Part shown: positions 14,522 to 21,786 of the stretch, piece after piece
Layout: each line of letters opens with the position of its first letter
Numbering within the stretch: the first letter of the stretch is position 1
NCBI RefSeq assembly: GCF_039523795.1
Contig: NZ_BAAAFZ010000095.1
Span: 1-34,229, forward strand
Direction of reading: 5' to 3'
DNA from: Craurococcus roseus
GTDB taxonomy: Bacteria; Pseudomonadota; Alphaproteobacteria; Acetobacterales; Acetobacteraceae
Length of the DNA: 34,229 bases
Notes under the pieces: model-generated
What the model saw: only the letters and a program-made list of their open reading frames with translations
Told to the model about the DNA's origin: nothing
Databases searched by the model: none
Program-made: the position numbers and the translations under genes

Positions 14522-15718
14522 GCGCGGAGCATTCCTCGCCCGGAACCCCCGGACGCGCCAGAGCCGCCCGCCGCGGCCGAGCCATCGGCGGCCCGCCTGC
14601 TGGGCGAGTCCCCGGTGCCGGTCTGGAGCATGCCCGGCTCCGCCCTGCTGGCCCGGGCGCTGGAGCGCGCCGGCGTGGGCGACGTCGCGCCCTGGAACGG
14701 CGCGGCGCCGGCCGGGGACGGCCCGTTGCTCCTGCTCCGGGCCGACCACGTATACGACGCCGCCCTGGTGTCCGGCTTGGCGAAGTCGCCCGGCGCGCTC
14801 CTGTGCCGCCCGGAGGACGGCTTGCCGGTCGCCGCGCACCTGCCCCGCGCGGACCGGGCCGTACCGGTCGCGGAAGCGCTGGAAGCGGGGCGCGGCGCCG
14901 AGGACGCCGCCTTCGCCGGGCTGCGGCCCTCCACGCCCAAAGCGCTGACCGGCGCGTACAACCACGCGCTCCGCAAGCGCGGCGAGGCGTACCTGCTGCG
15001 GCTCGCGCCGGAGACGCGCCGCGCGGTGGAATGGCGGATGTTCGGCGGCTCCTACAAGGGCGTCACCGACTTCGTCACCAAGCACGTCTGGCCGCGCCCC
15101 GCCTTCCACGCGGTGCGCGCCTGCGCCGCGCTCGGCATCACGCCGAACCAGGTGACGGCGGCCAGCCTCGTGCTGGTGTTCGCGGCGCTGTGGTGGTTCT
15201 CGCAGGGCGCTTGGCTGCCGGGCCTACTCGCCGCCTGGGCCATGACGTTCCTCGACACGGTGGACGGCAAGCTGGCGCGGGTCACGCTGACCTCAACCAA
15301 GTTCGGCAACCTCTTCGACCACCTGATCGACCTGATCCACCCGCCCTTCTGGTGGCTCGCCTGGATCGTGGGCCTGGGGGCCGTGGGCATGCCGCTCGCG
15401 CACCCGGTGCTCGTGGGCGCGGTGATCTTCGGCGGCTACGTCCTGCAACGTTTGCAGGAAGGGCTGTTCATCATCCTGTTCAAGATGCAGATCCACATCT
15501 GGCGCCCGTTCGACAGCGCCTTCCGGCAGGTGATCGCCCGGCGCAACCCGAACTTGGTGATGCTCACCGCCGCCACCCTGCTCGGCCGCCCGGACCTCGG
15601 CATCCTCGCGGTCGCGGCCTGGACCGCCCTCGGCTGCGTCGAGCAGGCGGTGGTGACGGCGCAAGCGGCGCTCGCCCGCCGCCGGGGAGGACCGCTGCGC
15701 TCCTGGCTCGAAGGGTGA
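14501..15718 (+). CDS. CDP-alcohol phosphotransferase with degenerate nucleotidyltransferase-like N-terminal domain
   Basis: 405 residues if started at ATG 14501; GTG 14615 and ATG 14630 are alternatives. Residues ~170-400 are membrane-embedded and carry the full catalytic signature D-G-x2-A-R-x8-G-x3-D-x3-D as D255, G256, A259, R260, G269, D273 and D277. The enzyme should swap a phospho-group between a CDP-linked donor and an alcohol. Residues ~40-165 (ESPVPVWSMPGSALLARALE, PLLLLRADHVYDAALVSGL) resemble a nucleotidyltransferase domain that lacks the Gly-rich basic loop. The layout recalls the fused IPCT/DIPPS enzymes of inositol-phosphate metabolism. It overlaps the lipid kinase by 4 bp. The trio order here (this enzyme, kinase, Tam41-like, then spt) matches my recollection of Caulobacter cpgABC, which make ceramide phosphoglycerate. 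The acceptor alcohol is unknown. Confidence 0.85.
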   Translation: MGESEVHARSIPRPEPPDAPEPPAAAEPSAARLLGESPVPVWSMPGSALLARALERAGVGDVAPWNGAAPAGDGPLLLLRADHVYDAALVSGLAKSPGALLCRPEDGLPVAAHLPRADRAVPVAEALEAGRGAEDAAFAGLRPSTPKALTGAYNHALRKRGEAYLLRLAPETRRAVEWRMFGGSYKGVTDFVTKHVWPRPAFHAVRACAALGITPNQVTAASLVLVFAALWWFSQGAWLPGLLAAWAMTFLDTVDGKLARVTLTSTKFGNLFDHLIDLIHPPFWWLAWIVGLGAVGMPLAHPVLVGAVIFGGYVLQRLQEGLFIILFKMQIHIWRPFDSAFRQVIARRNPNLVMLTAATLLGRPDLGILAVAAWTALGCVEQAVVTAQAALARRRGGPLRSWLEG

Positions 15719-16686
15719 CGCCGGCGCCGGCGCGAACGCCCGTGGAGCGCATCGGCATAATCCACAACCCGCTGAGCCGCGCCGGGCGCGACAACCGCGC
15801 CCGCTTCGGCGCTGCGGCCGCCGGCCTGCCCTTCGCCGAACCGGCTAGCCGCGACGCGCTGCGCGACGCGCTGCGCGGCTTCGCGGCGCGCGGCGTGGAC
15901 CTCCTGGCGGTGCAGGGCGGCGACGGCACGCTGCGGGAGGTGCTGACCGCCCTGCCCGCCGCCTTCGGCGCCGCCCCGCCCGCGATCGCGGTGCTGGCGG
16001 CGGGCCGGACCAACCTCGCCGCCAAGGTGCTTGGCGGCGCCGGGACGGGCGAAGCGGCGCTCGCCCGCCTATCGGACGCGGCCGGCCGCGGCGCGCTGCG
16101 GCGCCGGATCGTGCCGGTGCTGGAGGTTTCCCGGCCGGGCACGGAGCAGGACGGCGGGCCGCTGCGCGGCCTGCTGTTCGGCGCCGCCGCTTTCGCCGAG
16201 GGCAAGCGGATCGCGGACGAACGGCTGCACGGGCGCGGCATCCGCGCCGGGCCGGCGGTGGCCCTCGCGCTCGCCTCGGTGGCGCTGCGCGCCGGCCTCG
16301 ACCGCCGCCACCCGTTGCGCGCCGGCGTGCCGATGGCGGTCGCGCCCGACGGCCGGCCGCCGCGGGACGGTCGCCGCTTCCTGCTGCTCGCCACCACGCT
16401 GGACCGGCTGATGCTCGGCCTGCGGCCCTTCTGGGGCGACGGGCGCGGCGCGGTGCGGTGGCTCGACGTGGAGGCGCCGCCGCGCCGGCTGGCGGCGGCG
16501 CTCTGGGCGGGCGGCCGGGGGCGGCCGGCGCCGTGGATGGCGGCGGCGGGCTACCGCAGCGGCCGCGCGGAGCGGTTGGAGGTGGCCATGGACCGGCCTT
16601 TCGTGCTGGACGGCGAGGTGTTCGAGCCGGGGCCGGGCGGGGTGCTGCTCTCCGCCCCGGACCGCGTGGCGTTCGTCTCGCCGTGA
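15715..16686 (+). CDS. DAGK/YegS-type lipid kinase, candidate ceramide kinase
   Basis: 323 residues from GTG 15715, overlapping the previous stop by GTGA; GTG 15742 is an alternative that starts at VERIGIIHNP. IGIIHNPLSR at the start, the phosphate-binding GGDGT at residues 68-72 and the following AGRTNLAAKVLG are the catalytic elements of diacylglycerol/sphingosine-kinase-fold enzymes. A beta-sandwich C-terminal half ends in DRPFVLDGEVFEPGPGGVLL, the usual D-G-E of this fold. It phosphorylates a lipid hydroxyl with ATP on the inner face of the membrane. A distinct ceramide kinase (CpgB) of this fold has been reported in Caulobacter, in a similar gene neighbourhood. I therefore infer ceramide as substrate, giving ceramide 1-phosphate for the next enzyme. 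Diacylglycerol remains a possible alternative. Confidence 0.87.
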   Translation: MTPAPARTPVERIGIIHNPLSRAGRDNRARFGAAAAGLPFAEPASRDALRDALRGFAARGVDLLAVQGGDGTLREVLTALPAAFGAAPPAIAVLAAGRTNLAAKVLGGAGTGEAALARLSDAAGRGALRRRIVPVLEVSRPGTEQDGGPLRGLLFGAAAFAEGKRIADERLHGRGIRAGPAVALALASVALRAGLDRRHPLRAGVPMAVAPDGRPPRDGRRFLLLATTLDRLMLGLRPFWGDGRGAVRWLDVEAPPRRLAAALWAGGRGRPAPWMAAAGYRSGRAERLEVAMDRPFVLDGEVFEPGPGGVLLSAPDRVAFVSP

Positions 16687-17585
16687 CGGCCCGCGACGGT
16701 TTGGAAGCGGCGGTCGCCGCCGGATTGGCCGTGCCCTCGCCGCCGGACGCGGCGACCGCGGCGGCCGAGGCGCTGGCGCGCGACATCGCGGCGCGGCACG
16801 GCGACGCCGTGGCCGCGGTGCTGTTTTACGGCGCGTGCCGCCGCGACGGCGACGCTTCCGGCCTGCTCGACCTCTACGTCCTGACCACGGGGCACTGCGC
16901 CTTCCACGGCCGCGCCGCGCCGGCGCTGCTCAACGCCGCGCTGCCGCCGAACGTGGTGCTCTGGCGTTGCGAAGGCCCGCACGGCCCGGTGCGGGCGAAG
17001 GTGGCGGTGCTGACGGAGGGCCAGTTCGAGCGGCGGATGCGGCCCGGCTCGCTCGACGCAACGCTGTGGGCGCGCTTCTGCCAACCCTCGACCTTGGTTC
17101 ACGCCCGCGACGACGCGGCGCGGCGCCGGGTGGAACGGGCGGTGGCCCGGGCGGTGGAAACCGCCGTGCGGTGGGCGCTGCGGCTGGAACCGGGCGCGAG
17201 GACGCCGGCGGAGCACTGGCGCGGCCTCTTCGCCCGGACCTACGCCGCCGAACTCCGGGCCGAGCGCGGCGGCCGGCCGGAACGGCTGCTGTCCGCGGCG
17301 CCGGACTGGTACGACCGCGTGTTCCCGCTCGCCCTGGCGCGGATCGGCTCGCTGCCCCGCCGGCAGGGAGCTTGGGCGTCGCGGCGCGTCGTCGGCAAGG
17401 CGTTGAACGTGGCCCGGCTAGCCAAGGCCGCCTTCACCTTCGAAGGCGGGGCGGACTACCTGGCGTGGAAGGTGGAGCGCCATTCCGGCGTCGCGGTCCA
17501 CCTGACCGACTGGCAGCGCCGCCACCCGCTGCTCGCGGCGCCGGCCGTGCTGTGGAGGCTGCGCCGGCGCGGCGCGGTGCGCTGA
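16683..17585 (+). CDS. Tam41/Mmp37-like CDP-lipid synthase (phosphatidate cytidylyltransferase-like)
   Basis: 300 residues from GTG 16683, overlapping the kinase stop by GTGA. The nucleotidyltransferase core is seen as FYGACRRDG (G50) followed by LLDLYVL with D63, a single acidic residue as in Tam41 rather than the D-x-D of polymerases. The following order of blocks also tracks Tam41: ALLNAALPPNVV, RAKVAVLTEGQFERR (Tam41: IKYGVIS...L), LWARFCQPSTLVHARDD (LYxAGRLxKPV), a helical AVETAVRWALRLEP, and a final Y-x3-F segment (WYDRVFPLA). Tam41 makes CDP-diacylglycerol from phosphatidate and CTP. After a ceramide kinase, the inferred product is a CDP-ceramide or related donor for the CDP-alcohol phosphotransferase. 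The assignment rests on motif order recalled by eye; identity is clearly low. Confidence 0.65.
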   Translation: MTARDGLEAAVAAGLAVPSPPDAATAAAEALARDIAARHGDAVAAVLFYGACRRDGDASGLLDLYVLTTGHCAFHGRAAPALLNAALPPNVVLWRCEGPHGPVRAKVAVLTEGQFERRMRPGSLDATLWARFCQPSTLVHARDDAARRRVERAVARAVETAVRWALRLEPGARTPAEHWRGLFARTYAAELRAERGGRPERLLSAAPDWYDRVFPLALARIGSLPRRQGAWASRRVVGKALNVARLAKAAFTFEGGADYLAWKVERHSGVAVHLTDWQRRHPLLAAPAVLWRLRRRGAVR

Positions 17586-17591
17586 AGGCCG

Positions 17592-18818
17592 CTATTCCGC
17601 GGCCGCGACCGCGGCCGCCGCGGTGTCGTTGTCGCCGCGCGCGCCCAACGCCGCCCCGACCCGGCCGATGGCGGCCACGGCGAAGGCGAGCTGCTCCGCC
17701 GTGAGCGCGGCGCTGACGCTCATCCGCAGCAGCGGCTTGCCGCCCGGCGTCGCGGTCCCGACCGCGAGGTTCGTGTAGACGCCTTCCGCCAGCAGCAGGT
17801 TCCAGAAGCGAATCGCCGTCTCCCGGTCCGGCATCCGCAAGGAAACGATCGGTCCCGGACCGGCGCCCAGCGCGAAGCCCGCGGCGGCGAGGCCCGCGTG
17901 CAGCGCGCGGCCGTTCTCCGCGAGCCGCGCCCGCAGCTCCGGCCGCGCGTCCATCGCGTCAATGCCGCGCGCCACCGAAGCCACCACGGAAGGCGGCAAC
18001 GAGGCGGTGAACATGTAGGGGCGCGAGGCGATCCGCAGCACGTCGAAGTCGGGCAGGTCGGACGCGCAGAAGCCGCCGACGGCGCCCAGGCTCTTGCTGA
18101 AGGTGCCGACGACGAAGTCCACCTCCGCCTCCACGCCCTCCGCTTCGGCGAGGCCGCGGCCCTCCGCGCCCAGCACGCCGAGCGAGTGCGCCTCGTCCAC
18201 CAGCAGCCAAGCGCCCGCCTCGCGCTTCACCGCCGCGATCTCCCGCAAAGGCGCGGTGTCGCCCAGCATGCTGTAGATGCCCTCGACGACGACCAGCTTG
18301 TCGCCCGGCTGGCTCGACAGCACGCGCAGGCGGCGGCGGAGGTCGTCGGGGTCGTTGTGGCGGAAGCGCGTCACCTGCGCGCCGGCGAGGCGCGCGCCGT
18401 CGTAGATGCTGGCGTGGCTGTCGGCGTCCAGCAGCAGGTGGTCCCCGCGCCCAGCCAAGCCGGCGAGGGTGCCGAGGTTGGCCTGGTAGCCGGTGGAGAA
18501 CACCATCGCGCCCCGTCGGCGGAGGAAGCGCGCGAGGCGCTTCTCCAGCGCTTCGTGCCCGCCGTAGGAGCCGTTGGCGATGCGCGAGCCGGTCGTGCCG
18601 GTACCCTCGGCTTCCGTCGCGGCGACGGCGGCGGCGACGCAATCGCGGTCGAAGGTCAGGCCGAGGTAGTTGTTGGTGCCGAGCAGCAGGACGCGCCGCC
18701 CGTCCAGCGTCGCCTCCGTGGCCGACAGGACGGTGTCGAACGCCACCCCGAAGGGGTCGCGCCCGGCGGCGGACACGGCGGCGTGGTCCTCGCGCAGGGC
18801 GCGGTACTTGGCCAGCAT
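17592..18818 (-). CDS. spt: Serine palmitoyltransferase (alpha-oxoamine synthase family)
   Basis: 408 residues, the usual length of soluble bacterial SPT. It is a PLP enzyme joining L-serine and a fatty acyl thioester to give 3-ketosphinganine, the first step of sphingolipid synthesis. Visible residues: NNYLGLTFD at 49-57, GSRIANGSYGGHEALE, His135 (DADSHASIYDG) that stacks on PLP, Asp208 and His211 (VDEAHSLGV), and the Schiff-base Lys242 in GTFSKSLGAVGG. The family also contains KBL, AONS and ALAS. The partner genes here (ACP, ceramide reductase, ceramide synthase) make SPT by far the best choice. ATG 18818 lies 6 bp after the ACP stop, so the two are co-transcribed, as in Sphingomonas/Caulobacter-type loci. 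It converges with the head-group trio. The C-terminal tail is Ala-rich and GC-skewed. Confidence 0.92.
   Translation of the reverse strand: MLAKYRALREDHAAVSAAGRDPFGVAFDTVLSATEATLDGRRVLLLGTNNYLGLTFDRDCVAAAVAATEAEGTGTTGSRIANGSYGGHEALEKRLARFLRRRGAMVFSTGYQANLGTLAGLAGRGDHLLLDADSHASIYDGARLAGAQVTRFRHNDPDDLRRRLRVLSSQPGDKLVVVEGIYSMLGDTAPLREIAAVKREAGAWLLVDEAHSLGVLGAEGRGLAEAEGVEAEVDFVVGTFSKSLGAVGGFCASDLPDFDVLRIASRPYMFTASLPPSVVASVARGIDAMDARPELRARLAENGRALHAGLAAAGFALGAGPGPIVSLRMPDRETAIRFWNLLLAEGVYTNLAVGTATPGGKPLLRMSVSAALTAEQLAFAVAAIGRVGAALGARGDNDTAAAAVAAAE
17599..17618. terminator. Perfect 9-bp inverted repeat at a convergent gene junction
   Basis: GCGGCCGCG, AC, CGCGGCCGC: two perfect 9-bp arms with a 2-base centre, inside the last codons of spt and 14 bp beyond the stop of the Tam41-like gene. 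The position between converging transcripts suggests a bidirectional transcription block. No U-tract is present, and Ala-rich GC-rich coding can create such repeats by chance. Confidence 0.3.
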
Positions 18819-18824
18819 CCGGTG

Positions 18825-19082
18825 TCAGCCGCCGGCGGCGCCGCTGCCCGCGCGCGACAAGAGGCGCACGAGGTCGCCGACCGTCTCGATCTCCGCGAGG
18901 CGGTCCATGGGGATCACGGTGTCGAAGCGCTCTTCCAGCAGCATGACGAGGTCCATCACCGCGACGGAGTCGAGGTTGAGGTCGTGGAGGATGTGGGTCC
19001 CCATCGTAACCGGCCCCGGAACCTTGGCAACCGACCCGAGCGCCTCGACCACCTGCCGCAGAGTTTTCTGCTCATCCGCCAT
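18825..19082 (-). CDS. acpR: Acyl carrier protein dedicated to sphingolipid synthesis
   Basis: 85 residues, normal ACP size. The phosphopantetheine site is Ser39 in HDLNLDSVAVMDLVM (D-S motif), followed by the helix II segment MLLEERFDTVIPMDRLAEIE and the TVGDLVRLL helix. It carries an acyl chain on its 4'-phosphopantetheine arm, most likely delivered by the acyl-AMP ligase at 25503-27266 and handed to SPT. A specialised ACP (AcpR) required for ceramide synthesis has been described next to spt in Caulobacter, as I recall. ATG 19082 overlaps the end of the flippase gene by 11 bp, so translation is coupled. It differs from house-keeping AcpP in the longer N-terminus and Gly/Ala tail. The acyl partner is inferred. 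Confidence 0.9.
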   Translation of the reverse strand: MADEQKTLRQVVEALGSVAKVPGPVTMGTHILHDLNLDSVAVMDLVMLLEERFDTVIPMDRLAEIETVGDLVRLLSRAGSGAAGG

Positions 19083-20460
19083 GCCGAACCTCCGTCCCGC
19101 GGGACATAAGCCCGGCCCGGGCGCGCAGCCAACGCCTCGCCGCCCATGCCTGCCATGCGAATTGGAGCGAGGCCGAGAACACGGCCGCGATGCCGGCGCC
19201 TTCGAGGCCGAAGAAGCGCAACCCGACCAGCGCCGCGGGCACATGGGCCAAGGTCGCCACGCCGCGGATGCGGAGCGCCTTGCCGTGCCGCCGCACCGAA
19301 ACGAGCAGCGGCTCCAACGCGAACCCGGCGAAGTTGATGGAGGCGGCGCAGGCGAGCAGGAGCATGACGCCCCAGGCCGGCGCGGCCGCCTCGCCGCCGA
19401 CCAAGCGCAGCAGCGGCCCGCCCAGCAGCGCCAGCGCCGCGAGTACCGCCACCGCGCCCGCGGCCGAGTACGCGAAGCCGCGGCGGAGCACCGCGCGGAG
19501 CCCGGCTTGATCGCCGGCCGCCGCCAAACGCGCCAACTCCGGGTACAGCGCGGGCGTCAGGAAGCGGCTCGGCTTCAACGCGGCTTCGCCGACCTGCCGC
19601 GCCAGCACGAACAGCGCCGCCTGCCCCGGCCCGAGCAGGGAACCGACGCAGAGGGTGGCGACGTGGCCCGAGCCGAGCGAGAGCGTGGTCATGAGGTTGG
19701 TGGACCACACGAAGCCCCAGATGCCCGGGTGCGCCTCGGCGGCGCGCACCCGCCGCCGCCGGGGCGCGCTTTCCTCCCGCGGGAGCAGGCCGCGCTTCCG
19801 CAGCTCCGCCAAGGCGGCGACAACCAGCGCCAGCCCGCCGATCGCGGCCGAGGCGTACCAAGCGCCGAGGAACGCGGGCAGGCCGCCGCCGAGCAGCGCG
19901 GCGAGCGCCACGCCGGCCAGGCGCGCCGCGGCGCCGAGCGCATCGCTCCGCGCGATGAGGTCGAAGCGGTCGAACAAGCGCAGCAGGCCGTTCGGCGTCG
20001 CCATCACCATGAACACCGTGGCGGTGGCGTAGAGCGCCGCGAGGGGCGCGACGCCCGCCGGGACGCCGAAGGCAGGGCCGAGGAGGAAGGCGGCGCCGGC
20101 GCAGATGGCACAGGCGGCGAGGGCGCCCGCCGCGTCGAGCCCGGCGGTGAAGCGCAGCAGCGCATGGAACTCGGCCCGCCGCCCCGGTTCCAACGACTCC
20201 ACGCCGTAGCGCACCACCGCTTGCCAGGACTGGAATTTGACGAGGGTGGAGGCGGCCTGGGCAAAGGCGTGGACCAGCACCAGCACGCCCATGCCCTCTA
20301 TGCCCAGGGCTCGGATGGCGATCGCGGTGGAGCCGAGGTTGATGAGCGCGGTGGCGGCCTTGCCGCCCAGGATCACGCCCGCGTTGCGCAGGATGCGACG
20401 GAAGATCCCGCCTGGTCCCGTCGCCGCCCCGGCCGCCGCCGCTCCCGCAGCGGCGCTCAT
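19072..20460 (-). CDS. MOP-superfamily flippase (Wzx-like polysaccharide/lipid exporter)
   Basis: 462 residues with about twelve to fourteen hydrophobic segments spread evenly from residue ~25 to 440. ILGGKAATALINLGSTAIAI and RALGIEGMGVLVLVHAFAQA are the first two helices and match Wzx/RfbX flippases, which turn lipid-linked glycans across the inner membrane. A positively charged cytoplasmic loop (RGLLPREESAPRRRRVRAAE) lies midway near residue 225. ATG 20460 overlaps the GT4 stop as ATGA, and the gene itself overlaps the ACP start, so GT4, flippase, ACP and spt form one transcript. The coupling to spt suggests the flipped substrate could be a glycosylated sphingolipid or its precursor; that is inference. 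A separate surface glycan is the alternative. Confidence 0.85.
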   Translation of the reverse strand: MSAAAGAAAAGAATGPGGIFRRILRNAGVILGGKAATALINLGSTAIAIRALGIEGMGVLVLVHAFAQAASTLVKFQSWQAVVRYGVESLEPGRRAEFHALLRFTAGLDAAGALAACAICAGAAFLLGPAFGVPAGVAPLAALYATATVFMVMATPNGLLRLFDRFDLIARSDALGAAARLAGVALAALLGGGLPAFLGAWYASAAIGGLALVVAALAELRKRGLLPREESAPRRRRVRAAEAHPGIWGFVWSTNLMTTLSLGSGHVATLCVGSLLGPGQAALFVLARQVGEAALKPSRFLTPALYPELARLAAAGDQAGLRAVLRRGFAYSAAGAVAVLAALALLGGPLLRLVGGEAAAPAWGVMLLLACAASINFAGFALEPLLVSVRRHGKALRIRGVATLAHVPAALVGLRFFGLEGAGIAAVFSASLQFAWQAWAARRWLRARAGLMSRGTEVRHGG

Positions 20461-21602
20461 GCCGCCGCGCTCCGCAACCGCTCCAGTATGCGGGCCGCGC
20501 GGACGTTCCAGGTGTACTCGGACAGCAGGGCCGCCCGCGCCCGCGCGCCCAGCGCCGCCGCCCGCTCCGGGTCGCGCAGCAACGCGCGGGCCGCCGCGGC
20601 CCAGGTTCCCGGCTGGTCCGGAGGGAGCAGCAAGGCGGTGTCGCCGTCACGCAGGATCTCGCGCAAGGCCGGGATGTCGGAGGCGAGGATCGGCTTGCCC
20701 GCGGCCATGTACTCGAACACCTTGAGCGGCGACATCCACCGCCCGATCTCGCGGCCGGCGGCGGAGGACACGCGCGGGGCGGGCGGCGCGAGCAGCAGGT
20801 CGAAGCGCGCGAGCGATCCAGCGACCTCGGCGTGCGGCACGAAGCCGTGCAGGTGCAGGTTGGCGAGGCCGGCGCTGCGCCCGCGCCAGTGGGCGAGGTC
20901 GCGCTCCGTGCCGCCCACGGCGTGCAGGTCGCATTCCGGCAGCAGTTCGGCCAAGGCCGCCACCATCTCCATCCCCTTGCCGGGGTAGAGGTGCCCGACG
21001 TAGCCGAGTTGCGGCGCGCCGCTCCGGCCAGGCCGAGGGGCAGCGGGCGGCGGCGGGCCGGCGTCCGCTACCGGGTCGGCCCCGTCGTGCGCCACCAGCG
21101 TCCCCCGTCCCGCGAGCTCGGGGAAGCGCGCGCCGTAATCGTCGGCCAGGGCGCGCGAGATGGCGACCAAGAGGGAGAAGCGCGGGCGGCGGAACAACCA
21201 CGCCTCCGCCCAACGCCGCACCCGGCGCTTCGGAAAGGCGTGCGCCTCGTAGGCCAAGGGGGGCGCCCCGCGGCCGAGGACGGCGGCGCAGGCCGCCAGC
21301 GCGTAGGGGTGACGGCCGTAGAGCAGGTCCGGCGCCGGCCGTCGCGCCACCTCCCGCGCCACCTCGGCCGGGTACAGGAGGTTCTTCGCCAAGCGCAGGC
21401 CGGGCGGCGCGCGCAGGACCAGATCGAAGCGGCGGTCCAGGCCGTAGGCGCCGAACACCGCCGCGGCGTCGGCTTGCCGGCCGCGCGCGTAGAGCGTCAC
21501 CTCGTGCCCGGCGGCGGCGAAGGACCGGCACATCTTCAGGATGTTCACGGCGCTGGCGACGCGGGACGGCAGGGCGGTGCCCGCCACGTAGGCGATTCTC
21601 AT
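20457..21602 (-). CDS. Glycosyltransferase family 4
   Basis: 381 residues, typical single-domain GT4 length. MRIAYVAGTALPSRVASAVN with NILKMCRSFAAAGHEVTLYA is the N-terminal Rossmann half. LGYVGHLYPGKGMEMVAALA (donor-half glycine loop with K) and RWMSPLKVFEYMAAGKPILASDIP (E near 285) form the nucleotide-sugar site, with the second glutamate replaced by the common LKVFEYMA variant. It acts in the cytoplasm at the membrane. It is the first gene of the GT4-flippase-ACP-spt transcript and is divergent from the ELM1-family gene across a 184-bp spacer in which I see no gene. Context suggests it glycosylates a membrane lipid, perhaps a ceramide, before flipping. Donor and acceptor are unknown. Confidence 0.88.
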   Translation of the reverse strand: MRIAYVAGTALPSRVASAVNILKMCRSFAAAGHEVTLYARGRQADAAAVFGAYGLDRRFDLVLRAPPGLRLAKNLLYPAEVAREVARRPAPDLLYGRHPYALAACAAVLGRGAPPLAYEAHAFPKRRVRRWAEAWLFRRPRFSLLVAISRALADDYGARFPELAGRGTLVAHDGADPVADAGPPPPAAPRPGRSGAPQLGYVGHLYPGKGMEMVAALAELLPECDLHAVGGTERDLAHWRGRSAGLANLHLHGFVPHAEVAGSLARFDLLLAPPAPRVSSAAGREIGRWMSPLKVFEYMAAGKPILASDIPALREILRDGDTALLLPPDQPGTWAAAARALLRDPERAAALGARARAALLSEYTWNVRAARILERLRSAAA

Positions 21603-21786
21603 GGCCCGGCCCGCGGCCGGGCGGGGCGTCGTCGCGCCGCGTCGGGGGCGAGTGGCTTCACGGGCCGGGCACTAGCCCCGGAACCCGGCGACTGCAACCG
21701 AGGCGGCGCGAAGAGCCGAGGCTTCCGCACCGCGCGGGCGGAGGGTACATGGCGCCCGCCCCCGGCGGTGTGCCCTCCCGAACGAC

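Noticed and set aside
12867..14948. 693-codon plus-strand open frame
   Set aside because: Composition typical of a shadow frame; the real genes here are DUF2141, metallophosphatase and the CDP-alcohol phosphotransferase.
17592..18818. Assignment as glycine C-acetyltransferase (KBL) or AONS
   Set aside because: Same fold and PLP residues, but the adjacent dedicated ACP and ceramide genes point to serine palmitoyltransferase.
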